The notes beneath the pieces were generated by a model. The model made no database searches. It saw nothing but the letters and a program-made list of their open reading frames with translations, and was not told the origin of the DNA. From Chrysogorgia sp. JL179-B06 (Eukaryota; Cnidaria; Anthozoa; Scleralcyonacea; Chrysogorgiidae): DNA of 64,000 bases. A program made the translations under genes and the position numbers. Below, piece by piece: positions 48,401 through 60,400 of the stretch. Location of the stretch: contig JAYKKM010000439.1 of NCBI GenBank assembly GCA_035772405.1, positions 4,614,001 to 4,678,000 of the forward strand. Reading direction: 5' to 3'. Positions within the stretch are counted from its first letter, which is position 1. Each line of letters starts with the position of its first letter.

Positions 48401-51400
48401 TACTCGTTTGGAGTTTCGGAGAACACGAGTCAAGAGACTGGCAAGGTCACTGGTTACACTTTTCCCCTGTGTTTGTGGAACCTAGATGGTCCTACAAAAG
48501 AAGAGGAAGATTGGGTGAACACCTTTGACGCCATTGTAGACAATTGTATCGACCACTTGGTCGAGAACCGCGAAGAGATCGACCGATTCGAATTGGAACA
48601 TAGCGATCTGACCAAGTCCAAGGGTGGACTAAACCCCCTCTATTGGAAAACAGAGAAGGTTGAGGACAAGAAGACTGGGAAAACCGTTCTTCGAAGAGTT
48701 CCCGATCGTGGTCCAACGTTGTACGCAAAACTGATCTACCACAAAAAGCAAGACAAGTTTCTTACGCAGTTCTTTGACCCTGACAACAATCCGGTGGAGG
48801 TTCAGTCACTCATGGGAAAACACTGCTGGGCAAACGGTGCAGTGAAGATCGAGTCCATCTTTGTTGGCGCTCGCATCTCCTTGCAAGTCAAGTTGCATGA
48901 GGTCGTCGTGGAGCCAAGCAAGATGGGGATGAAACGTCTCTTACCCCTTCGAGAGGCAAAGCCAAAGGTGGTCGAGTCAAAGCCAAAGGTGGTCAAGTCA
49001 AAACGTGAGACAGCCAACGCGGTGACGGAGAAGAGGGAAATCGTCTTTGAGTCAGACTCGGAAGAAGAAATAATTCTCTCAGAGTCAGAGTCAGAAGACG
49101 AGGAGAAGCCAAAGCGAACAAAAAGTGAAGAGAAAGAGTGGTGGGCAAAGAGAATCGCGCGAGCCAAATCAGGTGAAGCGTACGACACAGTCTATTGAGG
49201 ATACAAGGTGGTTTTATAAGCAAAGCTTATAAAACGAGACACGTCGAACGACTCACTTGAAAGGGTCGTCTGGGATAAGTTTCTTTTGTTGCGCGTATTT
49301 CACGGCGATCGTTCCAGCGCTGATTGCGACTGCGAGTTTCAACGTTCCCACGAGAGTAGTCGGTGTGCTGAGAGACTCTCCTAAAATTTTCCTCGACACC
49401 ATACTAATAGCAACACCTGCGGCGGTGTAGAGCAGAGCGTCGTACACCTCGTTCATTATTTCCTTTCGATCTGACATCCTTTTATTATAGAAAAAAGTTT
49501 TTAATCAAACACACCCCTCAGTCGTCTTTTATACATGGAGTCAATTAGGTCGAGAGCTAATTCCCACTCCTCCTCCTCCGGAGTTGGTTCTTCGGTTGTG
49601 AAGTAGTAGTCCACAAGCTCACTAACAACAAAAACTATCGTCGCCATACCAACTCCAACTCCTACGGCTGTGTAGAGCAGAGTGTCGCGCACCTCGCCCA
49701 CTATTTCCTTTTGATCTGACATCCTTTTATTATACGAGAGAAAAGTTTCTAATCAAAAGACTCGAGGTCCGAGCAATCTTTGGCCTGGTCTGCATTGGAA
49801 GATGCTCTAGAACACGACGGAGTCACCGTCGGAGTGCTTGCCTCCGAGGAGTCGAAGACGACGTGGCGAGGTGGAGGCTTGTCGTCATCGCGTTTGAAGT
49901 AAAAGTACAACCCTCCAACGACACCAATCGCTCCGACGGCGTACCCAAGCTTACCAACGAGTTGGTTGCTCTCTTGTGATCGTTGTCCCTCACTTTGCTC
50001 GAGTCTTTCTTGAGCCTTCTTTGCCTTCGCAGCTTTGCTAATCGCGGCGAGTCTCTTTCCTTGCTCGACCTTCTTTGGATCCTTGGGTTTTTGGGACGTG
50101 ATTGTCTCTGTTGCTTCACTCATATCTTTATCTTACTCACAAAGATTTGCTTGGGTTTGCTTGGGTTTTGCTTGAGATTTGCTTGAGATTTGCTCGAGAT
50201 TTGCTACGCAGCAAAGCTGATTTTGCTCAAGATTTGCTCAAAAGTTGCTACGCAGCAAAGTCGACTTGCTCAAGATTTGCTCAAAAGTTGCTCAAGTCGC
50301 TACGCGAGCAAAACTAACTTGCTCAAGATTTGCTCAGTAAGATAAAGATGGCATCTATGATGGTAGGAGGACTATTCAATGCACTTGCATTCGCTGGTGC
50401 AGGGTTTCTTTTCAAGCACCTTGAGGGAAACAAGTATGGTGAAGAGATTAGTCGCCATAACCTCGCGATGGAAAAACTCTCGCGAGATAGGGAGTTGTGG
50501 AACGAGGAAGAGGTGGCTCGCAGAGACAAAGTCGCGCGACTACGTCTCGCCTTGTCAGACGCAAACCACAGCATCAACGACACAAACGCGGCTCTCGACG
50601 CACTCTCTGCTACGCTTCGCGAGACTGCGAAGTTCCAAAAGGAACCAGAGTTACACGACTACTACACACCATCACCGGAGATGCAAGGGTACTTGACGGT
50701 GTCAGAGGGGGCAATGTTCGTCGGCGTTGGGTGGGTTGGGTACAAGGTGGTGTCAATTATGATCTAAGGATAACATACTACTCGAAATGGCACGACAGAC
50801 TGGGTATCCCAGTGGTTGTCCTCGGGGGTGTGACTGCCTCGTCGATCTTCTCTTCAGCTTCACCGCAGGAAGATTACCATAGGATATGGACTTATATCAA
50901 CGGTGTTTTGGCGTTGGTTGTAGCGGCGTTGGCTGGTGTCAACAACTTTTTAGGTACGGTTGAAAAGACGACGAAGCACCAAAACGCATCGTTCAAGTAC
51001 ACGAAGATCGCATTGGACATCGACACGCTTCTCTCCTTTAGGCAGGACGAGCGTCCTTTCACCCCACAGGAGTTTATTCAATCGAAGAAGCACGAGATGC
51101 TTGAGATTCGAGAGAACGTTCCGGAGGTTTTACCTCGGGTGATGGATGACTACTTGAGAAGGCTAGACAGGTCTCTGACGAACACAAAGTCAAAGGTGAA
51201 CACTTATGTCGTGTCTGGAGGAAGTCAATCGTCTGAAGACTCGGGGAGAGATCTCGTAGACGGAGACGTCGAGCGGGGAAGGAAGACAAGCGTGGCGCAT
51301 CTGGCTGACTTTTCGGACAAGAAATCATCAGCGGTGGTTGCTGCAAGCGAGAGGATGCAGACGATCCACAGCGACAGTGAGGAGGAGTGAGTTGACCAAA

Positions 51401-54400
51401 GTTTTGATTGACAGGTGTCAATCAAAACGGAAAGGGGGTGGGGCGTCGAGAGAATGAAAAGTCCCGTCTAATTTCCTTGATAGTTTTGTTACTCGAGAAA
51501 ATGAGGGGGCCTAATGGCGGAGTGACTATTTAATCAGGGTTTAATCAGGGGAAATAAAGTGGTACTCGAGAAATGGGGGAAATGGGGGGAGATGGGCTGA
51601 AACCCGCCTTATTACACTACTCATTTCATTCCAAAATGTACCTTTCAGACGACATGAAGCTTCTCTTGCTTTCAGGAAGTTGTTATGCGAACCAATTCTC
51701 GATTTATAAAACTATTTATAGTAGAAATAGTAGAAATATACATATTTAACCACTGATCAAAGTGTTTGTCAGTGCAAATACAATGATTCCGTTCTATATT
51801 TCTGTACGTAATATCCACCCATAAATAGCGCCTGACCAAACTGTTGATCAGTGCAAACACAATGGCTCCAATAAACAAAAACAAATAGTACTTATCCCGG
51901 TAAAAACTGCACCAAACGTTATTTTTGAGCTCTCTCGATCAAAATTCAAAAAGATGGCGACCATCGGCAAGCTTTCGTTACTTTCCGTAACGTGTTCGTT
52001 TATCACGTGATTGCCACAAACAAACAAAGTCACAATTTCGATAGCAATACGCCTTCGGACTCGTCCGAGACGCAAAAATGGATTCCATCTCCTTTAGTTG
52101 GAACAATAAGCGGTATTTCTTAAGAATTCTAAATTTATCATCTGAATAGGATTCGGCACAATGCGTATTAGACAAAATATGTTTTGCGATGGCTGAGTCA
52201 CAACTAACTGTTGATTTATTACGACACTGCCGTGTTGATTGTTGGCGAGTGGAAGTAGTTTTATTTCGAATGACAGAAGGCACATGCTGTTTAATTGTAT
52301 CTACCAACCTTTGGGTAGTTCTACCAACATAGCGAGCATCACACTCACATTTATATTCGTAAATAACACAGCTTGAAGAATGAGCAGGTAGAGATTCCTT
52401 TGGAGTCGGCGATAAAATAGAATTTGAGAAAAAATGCAGTTTAATTTACTGGCAAAAAAAGTTCCTTCCGTAATGTTTTTGAGTTTCTTTGCAAAATCAT
52501 CAGAAATATTCCTTATCCACGGTAGTTTGAGATACACCAGGCATTTCTTAGGACCAAAAAGGGTTCCTTCATGTTCACGTTATTATTACTAAATGGCTTA
52601 ATATCAAATAATCGTCCCGGGTAGCCGTTGGAAAGAAAAATGGATTTTAAGTCATTTAGATCACCTTCTAAAATCTACTGGAAGATAACTAAGCCTATTT
52701 TAGACATTTAACTATATAAGCCTATTTTATATGGAGTGTATTTAGAGTATCACGAAATGAATAACGTCATGGTTAGTAAAGAGAGAAAATATGTCGTCTA
52801 CATAACGCTTATGCCACAATGGCATTTCTACATGATTGGATTCAAATAATTTGGATTCATAAAAACCAACAAAAATGTTTGCCAAAACTGGGCCAAGGGG
52901 AGATCCCATAGCTCCAAAGCTGAATTCAACACCTTTTGTGGCAGATAACATAAGGTCTGTAAAGGCATCTTCTGAAATTGTAGGTGGTTCTAGGTCTGAA
53001 TGATAGAGTGAGTCAATACATATTTGAATTGTTTCATCCAATGGCACATTGGTGAATAAACTAACAATATCGAAAGAACACATTGTTAGATCAGAAACTC
53101 TCACAGAAAATTACTCGCACAGGGATTGTCTTTTGTTTTATGAAATTTTTTAAATTATTTTATTTTTTAAATTATATATTACTGAATAGATTTTATTTAT
53201 TTATGTAAATAATTTGTAACATTATTCTTAGAGATTCTCAGGGTGGCATTATCTTTAAAGTTAAGTTAACAATGACAATTGAGCTCGATCAACATGTATG
53301 TTTTGTGTGTTTCAGATGATCCCCACGCTGGTGAAGTTATTTATGATGTTATCGTGATCTTGATTTGTTTTTGGTCTTTTGTTCTTACTGCTCGATCTTC
53401 CATAAGGAACTTTAGACTTGCAAAGGTATGGGCTATGTTGATTTGTGGCAAACCTACTTTCTTTTGATAATATTTGAAACTCGATTTTTGTGAATGTCTT
53501 CCTTTTTCAATTGAACCACACTATTTTAAAAAGCATGCCGTGGAAACTAGGCTACCCACAGAGTATAGATTCATTAGGTTTACCCCGGGTGTGACGTCAC
53601 TAACTTCCCAGTTAATTAGGCAAAGTATTACAACAAGATGGCAGATGACAGGATTGTCTTTGGTCAAAATTAGTGCTCTTGTTTTATACAAGAGTAGTTT
53701 TGTTTACTTTGTAATACTGTTTGTTAATCATAGTCAAAAATTTGAAATTGTGATTTATGTTGCCAATATCCTTTAATATTATATTGAAATCGATAACTCA
53801 CATGTGAAGATAAAAATGATTTTTTTTATTAATCGTGAGCGGGCGGAATCCTATGGCATTCCTGCAATTTGATTGGCTACCACGGTCACGGAATCCTAAA
53901 TTCTAAAAATAGGTACGCTTACACGTACATGTATCTACTGCCTGATGAAAAATGAATGATAACTGTAGGATATAGTATATTTTCAAAATTATATATATTA
54001 TATACATCACTGGTTAAATTTAATGCTGTGGAAGATATAAAGTACTGGTATATGTTTAACAATTATGCTCTCAATTTATAGTGAAAAACAAATTAAGAGA
54101 TTCAAAGTTTATTTGAAGGACTTTGTTACAGCATTCTAATTTCTAAGTAATATATAACATGTACTGTTATACTCAGACACTTTGCAAAGCTCTATAACAC
54201 AAAAACTGCTGCAGAAGTTTACAAAATTGTTAAACTGGTAATATACACTGCACATTCTGTTTGGCTGAGAGCAGTGCAATTTCAAGGAAATACAATGCAG
54301 AAAAAATCAAATAATTGGAAAAGCCAACCACTTCCTTTTTTTGTCATATGATTCCTGAACATCACTTTCTGCAAAATGTTTTCATGTGTATATTATATTA

Positions 54401-57400
54401 ATTGGTAATAACGTAACACTGTTCATAGCGCTGTTCATAGCACTGTTAATAGCATGCACTGTTAATGCAATTTGCCTAAATTCTAAAAGATGTAATCGTG
54501 ATTTTGTTTTATTATTAACTGGAAAATGGAAAACTAATACATAATTTGATTCAATTAAGCTGGGAATAACTTTATTATACAAAAACTAAAGTATTTTGGT
54601 TACTTTATTTTACTTTCCTTTTCCAGTTTTACCGAACTAATTCGATTTTTTCACCTTGTATAATAAAAAATAAACATGTTATTTACCGTTTTGTAAAGAC
54701 CGCTCAGTAACCAATCAGATTGCAGAAAAGCTGCGTTAAGACCGCTCACGAGCCAAGCCATATAATGAACAAGTTTAATTAAGAAATAAAAAACGTGTCG
54801 TGTGTGATTATCGAGTTATAATGGCAAGAGAGATGCGTGTAAAACACGAGGGCGATAGCCGAGTGTTTTACTAGCTTCTCGAGTGCCATTATAACTCGAT
54901 AATCACACAACACAAAGTTTTTTATTTCTTTTATAAAAGAACGGCCATTAAATTAACAATAAAGCCATGAAAAATGTAGATTTACCTGTTATAAATGACG
55001 TTGCTATGTGTGTTGCTAGGAAGCCTATGATGAAAACACGTTGGCGATTTTAGCGATGAAAATGCACTCAACGTTGCAGTTAAAACATTCTGTTGTGTTA
55101 GTACCTTGATTAGCTTTGTATCCAGGTATTCTTTGACTTTCTCTTGTGATTTAAACTACTTAAAATCCGTCAAAAACGAGAAAATCTACGCGAAGAATCA
55201 GGTCAGCTTATGCTTTATTGAGTTATAATGCACGGTTTTTGAGCTCAGTAACCAATGAGATAGCGTGTACTCGCTCATTTACTTCCGGTTATTTTATAAT
55301 GGTTTTTAAATACAAATTAAGATTATGGCATTCATTTAAATATAAATTAAGATTATGGCATTCATTTATTTGTTTTACTCTGGGCTAACGTTCTCTTTTT
55401 CTTTGATTTTAGTTTACTTTCAAATTTTTCCAAGTTTATAAGGGCCAAAAATTATCAATTATGTCTGATGGATCAGAACTGTTAAACATTTGGTTTCTCG
55501 TTATTCTGCTGACTGATATATTGACAATAGTTGGATCTGTCATCAAAATTTACATAGACATTTCAAATTTAAAGGTATGTGATATATTTATAAGGTTTCA
55601 CGTTAAACATGTACTATATTTAACAATTATTACATGATTATATTTATCAAAGCCGAGGCGAGGGTTGTGTTATCTTGGCCTTGATCATTTTCGGTATCAT
55701 GTGAAAACCGAAAGGTATAATTATATTATTGTGCATAAAATACGTAATCTAATACTAAATAAAACTAACAAACAATATATTCATGCGCAAACGACTAAAT
55801 AGACTTCTTTCATAATGGCTGTCATTTTTAATATTCTTTTATGCGCATATAAATTAGCCTTTCGACCTCGTTAGGAAGAAAATATTCTTTTGAATTGCCG
55901 ACACACAAACGAGGCCATAAAGGCTAATTAAGATGCACATAAAATAATATTTAATATGTCCGCGATTATGAAAGAGGTCTATGATAGTAAACATGACGAA
56001 TAAAATTTTACAATATGAAAAACATTTTAGTAGAAAAATAAAACTGAAATATGCGATACACCTTACTTCTAAAGTCCTATTAAAGAGTTTTCTTCCTTAA
56101 TTGTGTGCTATCATTCCTAGTTCTATACCATCGCCATGTTTATTACCGGCGTTCTTTGCAAATGATTAAAGTATATGAAACGAAAATTAAATTCCGAAAA
56201 TGATTAGGATTTAGAGCTCTTTCATATTTCAGGTCGTTCTTGAGATATTTAGACTTATGTGATATGCAAATGATAACCTATGACGTCAAGAGCTTAACAC
56301 ATTTCTAGGAAATCAAGAAATTAGAAATAGTAAATTAATTTGGCATCACTATTTCGATGTAACAATGAAGTGTCGTAATGTGCAAAGTTTCAAGTGATTT
56401 CATAGAATAATGTCAAAGATATACTTGATTTTCTAAAAATGTGTAAAGCTCTTTACGTCATAGGTTACTTCATTTGCATATCACATAAGTCTAAATATCT
56501 CAAGAACGACATGAGATATGAAAGCGCTCTAAATTACCATTCCTAATCATTTTAGGAGTTCATTAATATAAGACAAACTTAAATTTCATTTCATAGGCAC
56601 TTTAAACAATACTAAACAACGAAAGGAATTATAAAATGTTTCACAATTAATAATATACATGAAAAATTTCTCAATTCTGATTGCCCGAGAGCAGTGCAAT
56701 TTCAAGAAAACACAATGCAGGAAAAAGGAAATACAATGCAAATTTCTCTTAGCATAAAGCTTTCTGATTCGTTGATAAACAATGAAATATAGGAACAGTC
56801 GATCACATTCTAACGGATTTTGAAGGATGGTATTTTTCTTCGGGCAAAAACAAACATGGCGGCCAAGACCTGGAGTACATTTCGTTGAAATTTAAAGTGA
56901 ATTCTACTTAAACATTTCCAGTAAAGTGTCAGCTCACTTCTAGATTAGATGATTATTAAAGTGTCTATGAAACGAAAATTAATTTTCTCTTATTTAAATG
57001 AACTGCGAAATGGGGCAGTTAGAGTTCTGAATTTCTGCTCACTGTGTTGCCATGCACACAGATTGCCTAGCGAGCGTCTTGTTTATCTTTCAAACCAAAT
57101 AAATAACAGTATGCGTATGTACGCATTGCGTACCTATTTTTGCGAAGGTCTTCCTTTTTCAATTGAACCACAACATTTTAAAAAGCATTCCGCGGAAACA
57201 CGGTCATCCATGACGTCACCAACTCCTCAGTTAAGTAGACAAAGTATTACAACAAGATGGCGGATGACAGGTTGTCTATGGTAAAAAATTAGTGCTGTAC
57301 AAGAGTAGTTTTGTTTACTTGGATTACCTTTCTAAGCCTGTTTGTTAATCAGAAAGTCAAAAATTGGAAATTATGATTTCTGTTGCCAATGGCTGAAAAA

Positions 57401-60400
57401 CATCCAAAATTGAAGCACCTCTCTATTGATATCTTTAGAAATAATCATAACTGTTGCGAAAACTATACATTTCTGAAAGCCCAATAAACCGGCTGTTACC
57501 AATGCTTTCAAATTTCCCGAACAAGACACATTATGTTAATATAAATTAGCATTAATTATCATAAATCAAGTTGAAAAAGGCCATCTTGCACGCCCGCGTA
57601 TAGCATCATGAAAATTCAAAATGCCACCAATCGCAGAGTTGCTTATGAAATCAAATCAAACTTGGCGTGTGAGTGGATCTTTGTCACTTAACCATGCAAA
57701 TAACCACTAACCCCAAAATAACAAAGATTCTACCCTAACCCCCCGCCTAACGAGTTTTCTAACCATATCCCCCCGCCTAATGAGTTTCCTAACCCTAACC
57801 CCCTCCGCGTTTACCCAATCAGAATCCACCGCCCTCGACCCCCTTAATTTAATTAGACTCATAAGAAAGACTAAGCATGTGGGACTAGTAATTGACTGTT
57901 AAACGCATGCGCTATCTATGGTTATTTACATGGTTAAGTGACAAAGTTCTGACAATTATATACCTCAACTCTTTTGGCCTGAAAATCTCCATGTCATCGT
58001 ACTATGACATGTATTTTTTGTTGTATCAGTTCTTATAAACTTCTTTTAATTTCAGGATAGCTATTATTATGATGTATGCAGTCTTTGTCTTGGAATTGCT
58101 GTTCTGTTTATTTGGATTGGAATCCTGAGATATCTTGGCTTTTTAGAGAAATACAATGTAAGTTACTACAGCTCATCAAATCGCACGAATGGCTATCCGT
58201 ATTATGAATATGGATATTGTACGTGAATGAATAAATTAATCGTGATGGACGTCAGGGGCTTAATATATGGACTCATTAGAAACTATGCATATAGTAAGAC
58301 ATTTTGTCATAAGTTTTTTATGTAGATTGTAAGAGAATCTAGACTCTTGTATGATGCTCCAAATACGTTATTTATTATTATTAATATGCTAGGTTTTCTA
58401 TGGTATTCGTCAATGTCGATCAATGCTCGATTTGCAGTATGTTACTATGTTGTAAATTAAAGATTTATGGTATTTTTAAAAGTTACACTTGGTCTGTAAC
58501 TGAATCCAGTTTTGGAAATTTTTTATTTTCTCCTGATTAGTTAATTCCCTTTTCAGGCTTCAATAAAATTGTGAATATTTTAAACGTTGGTAGTTCTAAA
58601 ACTGATATGAACAGCTGAGAACGCATCAGAATAAACCTTATCCATTATGACTCATGAATCTATATTAGTAACTACTACTACCAGTATCCTTTGCGATATA
58701 TATTTTTGTGATGTTAAATCGAGCAATTGTTTTACGTTTAACATTAACATAAGAAAGAAAATCTCGCAAGGAATTATGTTAATAGTAGTCACTAATAGAT
58801 TTGAACGTCGTAATGGGTAAGGTCTATTACATTGTGTAACAAGATTTTTTAGTTATTGTGCAACGTATTTTAATTTTGCAGGTTTTACTTATCACACTGG
58901 AGGCGTCATTCCCAAGTGTCTTGCGGTTCCTGTCCTGTGCTGGTATCCTCTATTTTGGTTTCCTGTTTTGCGGCTGGATTGTCTTAGGACCATATCATCC
59001 AAAAGTAAACCACTAATTAACAATTATACAATGAGCTCGAGTCGTATATGAGCTCATAGTCAACGAGGCGCGAAGTGCTGAGTTGGCTATTACTGTAGTT
59101 CATATACGACGAGTGCGAATGGTATAATTGTTTTATTATATAGCCAAGCACTTAGTCAGTTCGGGGTTTCTTTATAAAACCCCATCGATTACAGCTTTCT
59201 TCGACCTAATAAAACATGCCGCCATCTTGTTTTTTCTCTACTGCTAGGATATGAGGTGATATAGCCTAGTAGTAGAGGAGCCAATCAAATTGCGAGATAG
59301 CTAATATTCTACTAGTAGCTATTTAATAAATAAATATATCATGTGTAAACTTAATAGTTTGTTAGATTTATCACTCTTTAGAAACCCAATTGATAGGGGT
59401 TCCGAGGGCCTACGATTTAAGGTCGTTATCCGAGAAGACCCGAAAGTCTTACCATTTGCTGATATTATTACAAAGGCAGCACTTTCTCCTCAATTATTTT
59501 AAAGACCCTGAGTCGTGGTCCGACCCAGGATTTGAACCTGTGTCTCCCAGCTCATAGACATGTGTGGTAACCACTAGACCAGTAACTTCTAGGGAAGAAG
59601 TCTTTTTAACCGCGTTCCTATTCTTGTTTTGCTCTACAACTTTCTGTATTTCGTTGTCGTTCTGTAAGTTGTAATTCTTGTTTGTCGTCGTACTCGCCAA
59701 ACGTTTCGTTGGAGTTTGTGTAAAAAAGTTTCCCGCAGTCAAGAATTCAATATCTAAATATATCAGAATTAAAAACGTCCGAGTTTAGTTATTCATTTCG
59801 TACGGACAGTTTGCATTGACCACTGAGCTTTTAGTTTCAGCCATATGAAGTAGATCTTACCTCTTTCAAACCAAAGCAGTGAAATACGGAATTTAGTATG
59901 TCATCCGCTCTCAGATTTCATTGTACTTTTAACCTTAAGCATAACTATACGGCACAGTCGTATAATAAATGTAATAATAAATATTGTCTGTATAATAAAT
60001 AATAATATGTATAATATAATAATAATATTGTTATATTATATATATTATATTATATATTATATTATATTATTATTATTATTATATTATTATTATTATATAT
60101 ATATTATATTATATATTATTATATATTATAATATAATCTGTATAATATTGTTGTTATAATAAACATTGTCTGGAATAATGTGTCCAGCTTACAATACAAC
60201 TAAATCGAATTAAAATCTATGAGAAGTTAAAGATTTCCAACCCAGTCTCCACCTAGTTAATGTAGACAGTCTACATTGGTAACGTGTAGCTGTGAATGTA
60301 TGATGTCTACATTAACAAATAATCGCTAACCCCAAAACAACAAAGACCCTCACCACCGCCACCACCACCGCCACCACTTAGCTTTAATTAAAAGTGTTGC

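Larger units (their letters stand above)
38246..51621. mobile_element. complete Polinton-like integrated virus without PolB, 13,376 bp
   Basis: Both ends are exact: AGTAGTGTAATAAGGCGGG at 38246 and its complement ending at 51621, flanked by CATTTC on each side. All genes are open, spacing is tight, and GC content looks clearly higher than the flanks. It carries an integrase with chromodomain, packaging ATPase, capsid proteins, ssDNA-binding protein candidate, GIY-YIG nuclease, zinc-ribbon factor and membrane proteins. There is no B-family polymerase or adenain-like protease, and the largest gap between genes is 224 bp. The intact genes, near-identical TIRs and perfect target duplication point to a recent insertion. 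It lies in a TRPML intron. Confidence 0.93.
50776..51621 (-). repeat. right terminal inverted repeat, 846 bp
   Basis: It is collinear with 38246-39079. It contains a 12-bp insertion (encoding GRDL) and several substitutions within the SLATT-like coding part. Confidence 0.93.

Noticed and set aside
50330..50347. Upstream TTG start for the gene at 50348
   Set aside because: The ATG at 50348 carries the motif shared with the divergent gene; a TTG start is unlikely in a eukaryote.
50497..51390. A 297-residue fusion protein
   Set aside because: The first 90 residues are read out of frame through the gene at 50348-50767, and the rest is the truncated SLATT-like copy. No start motif is present.
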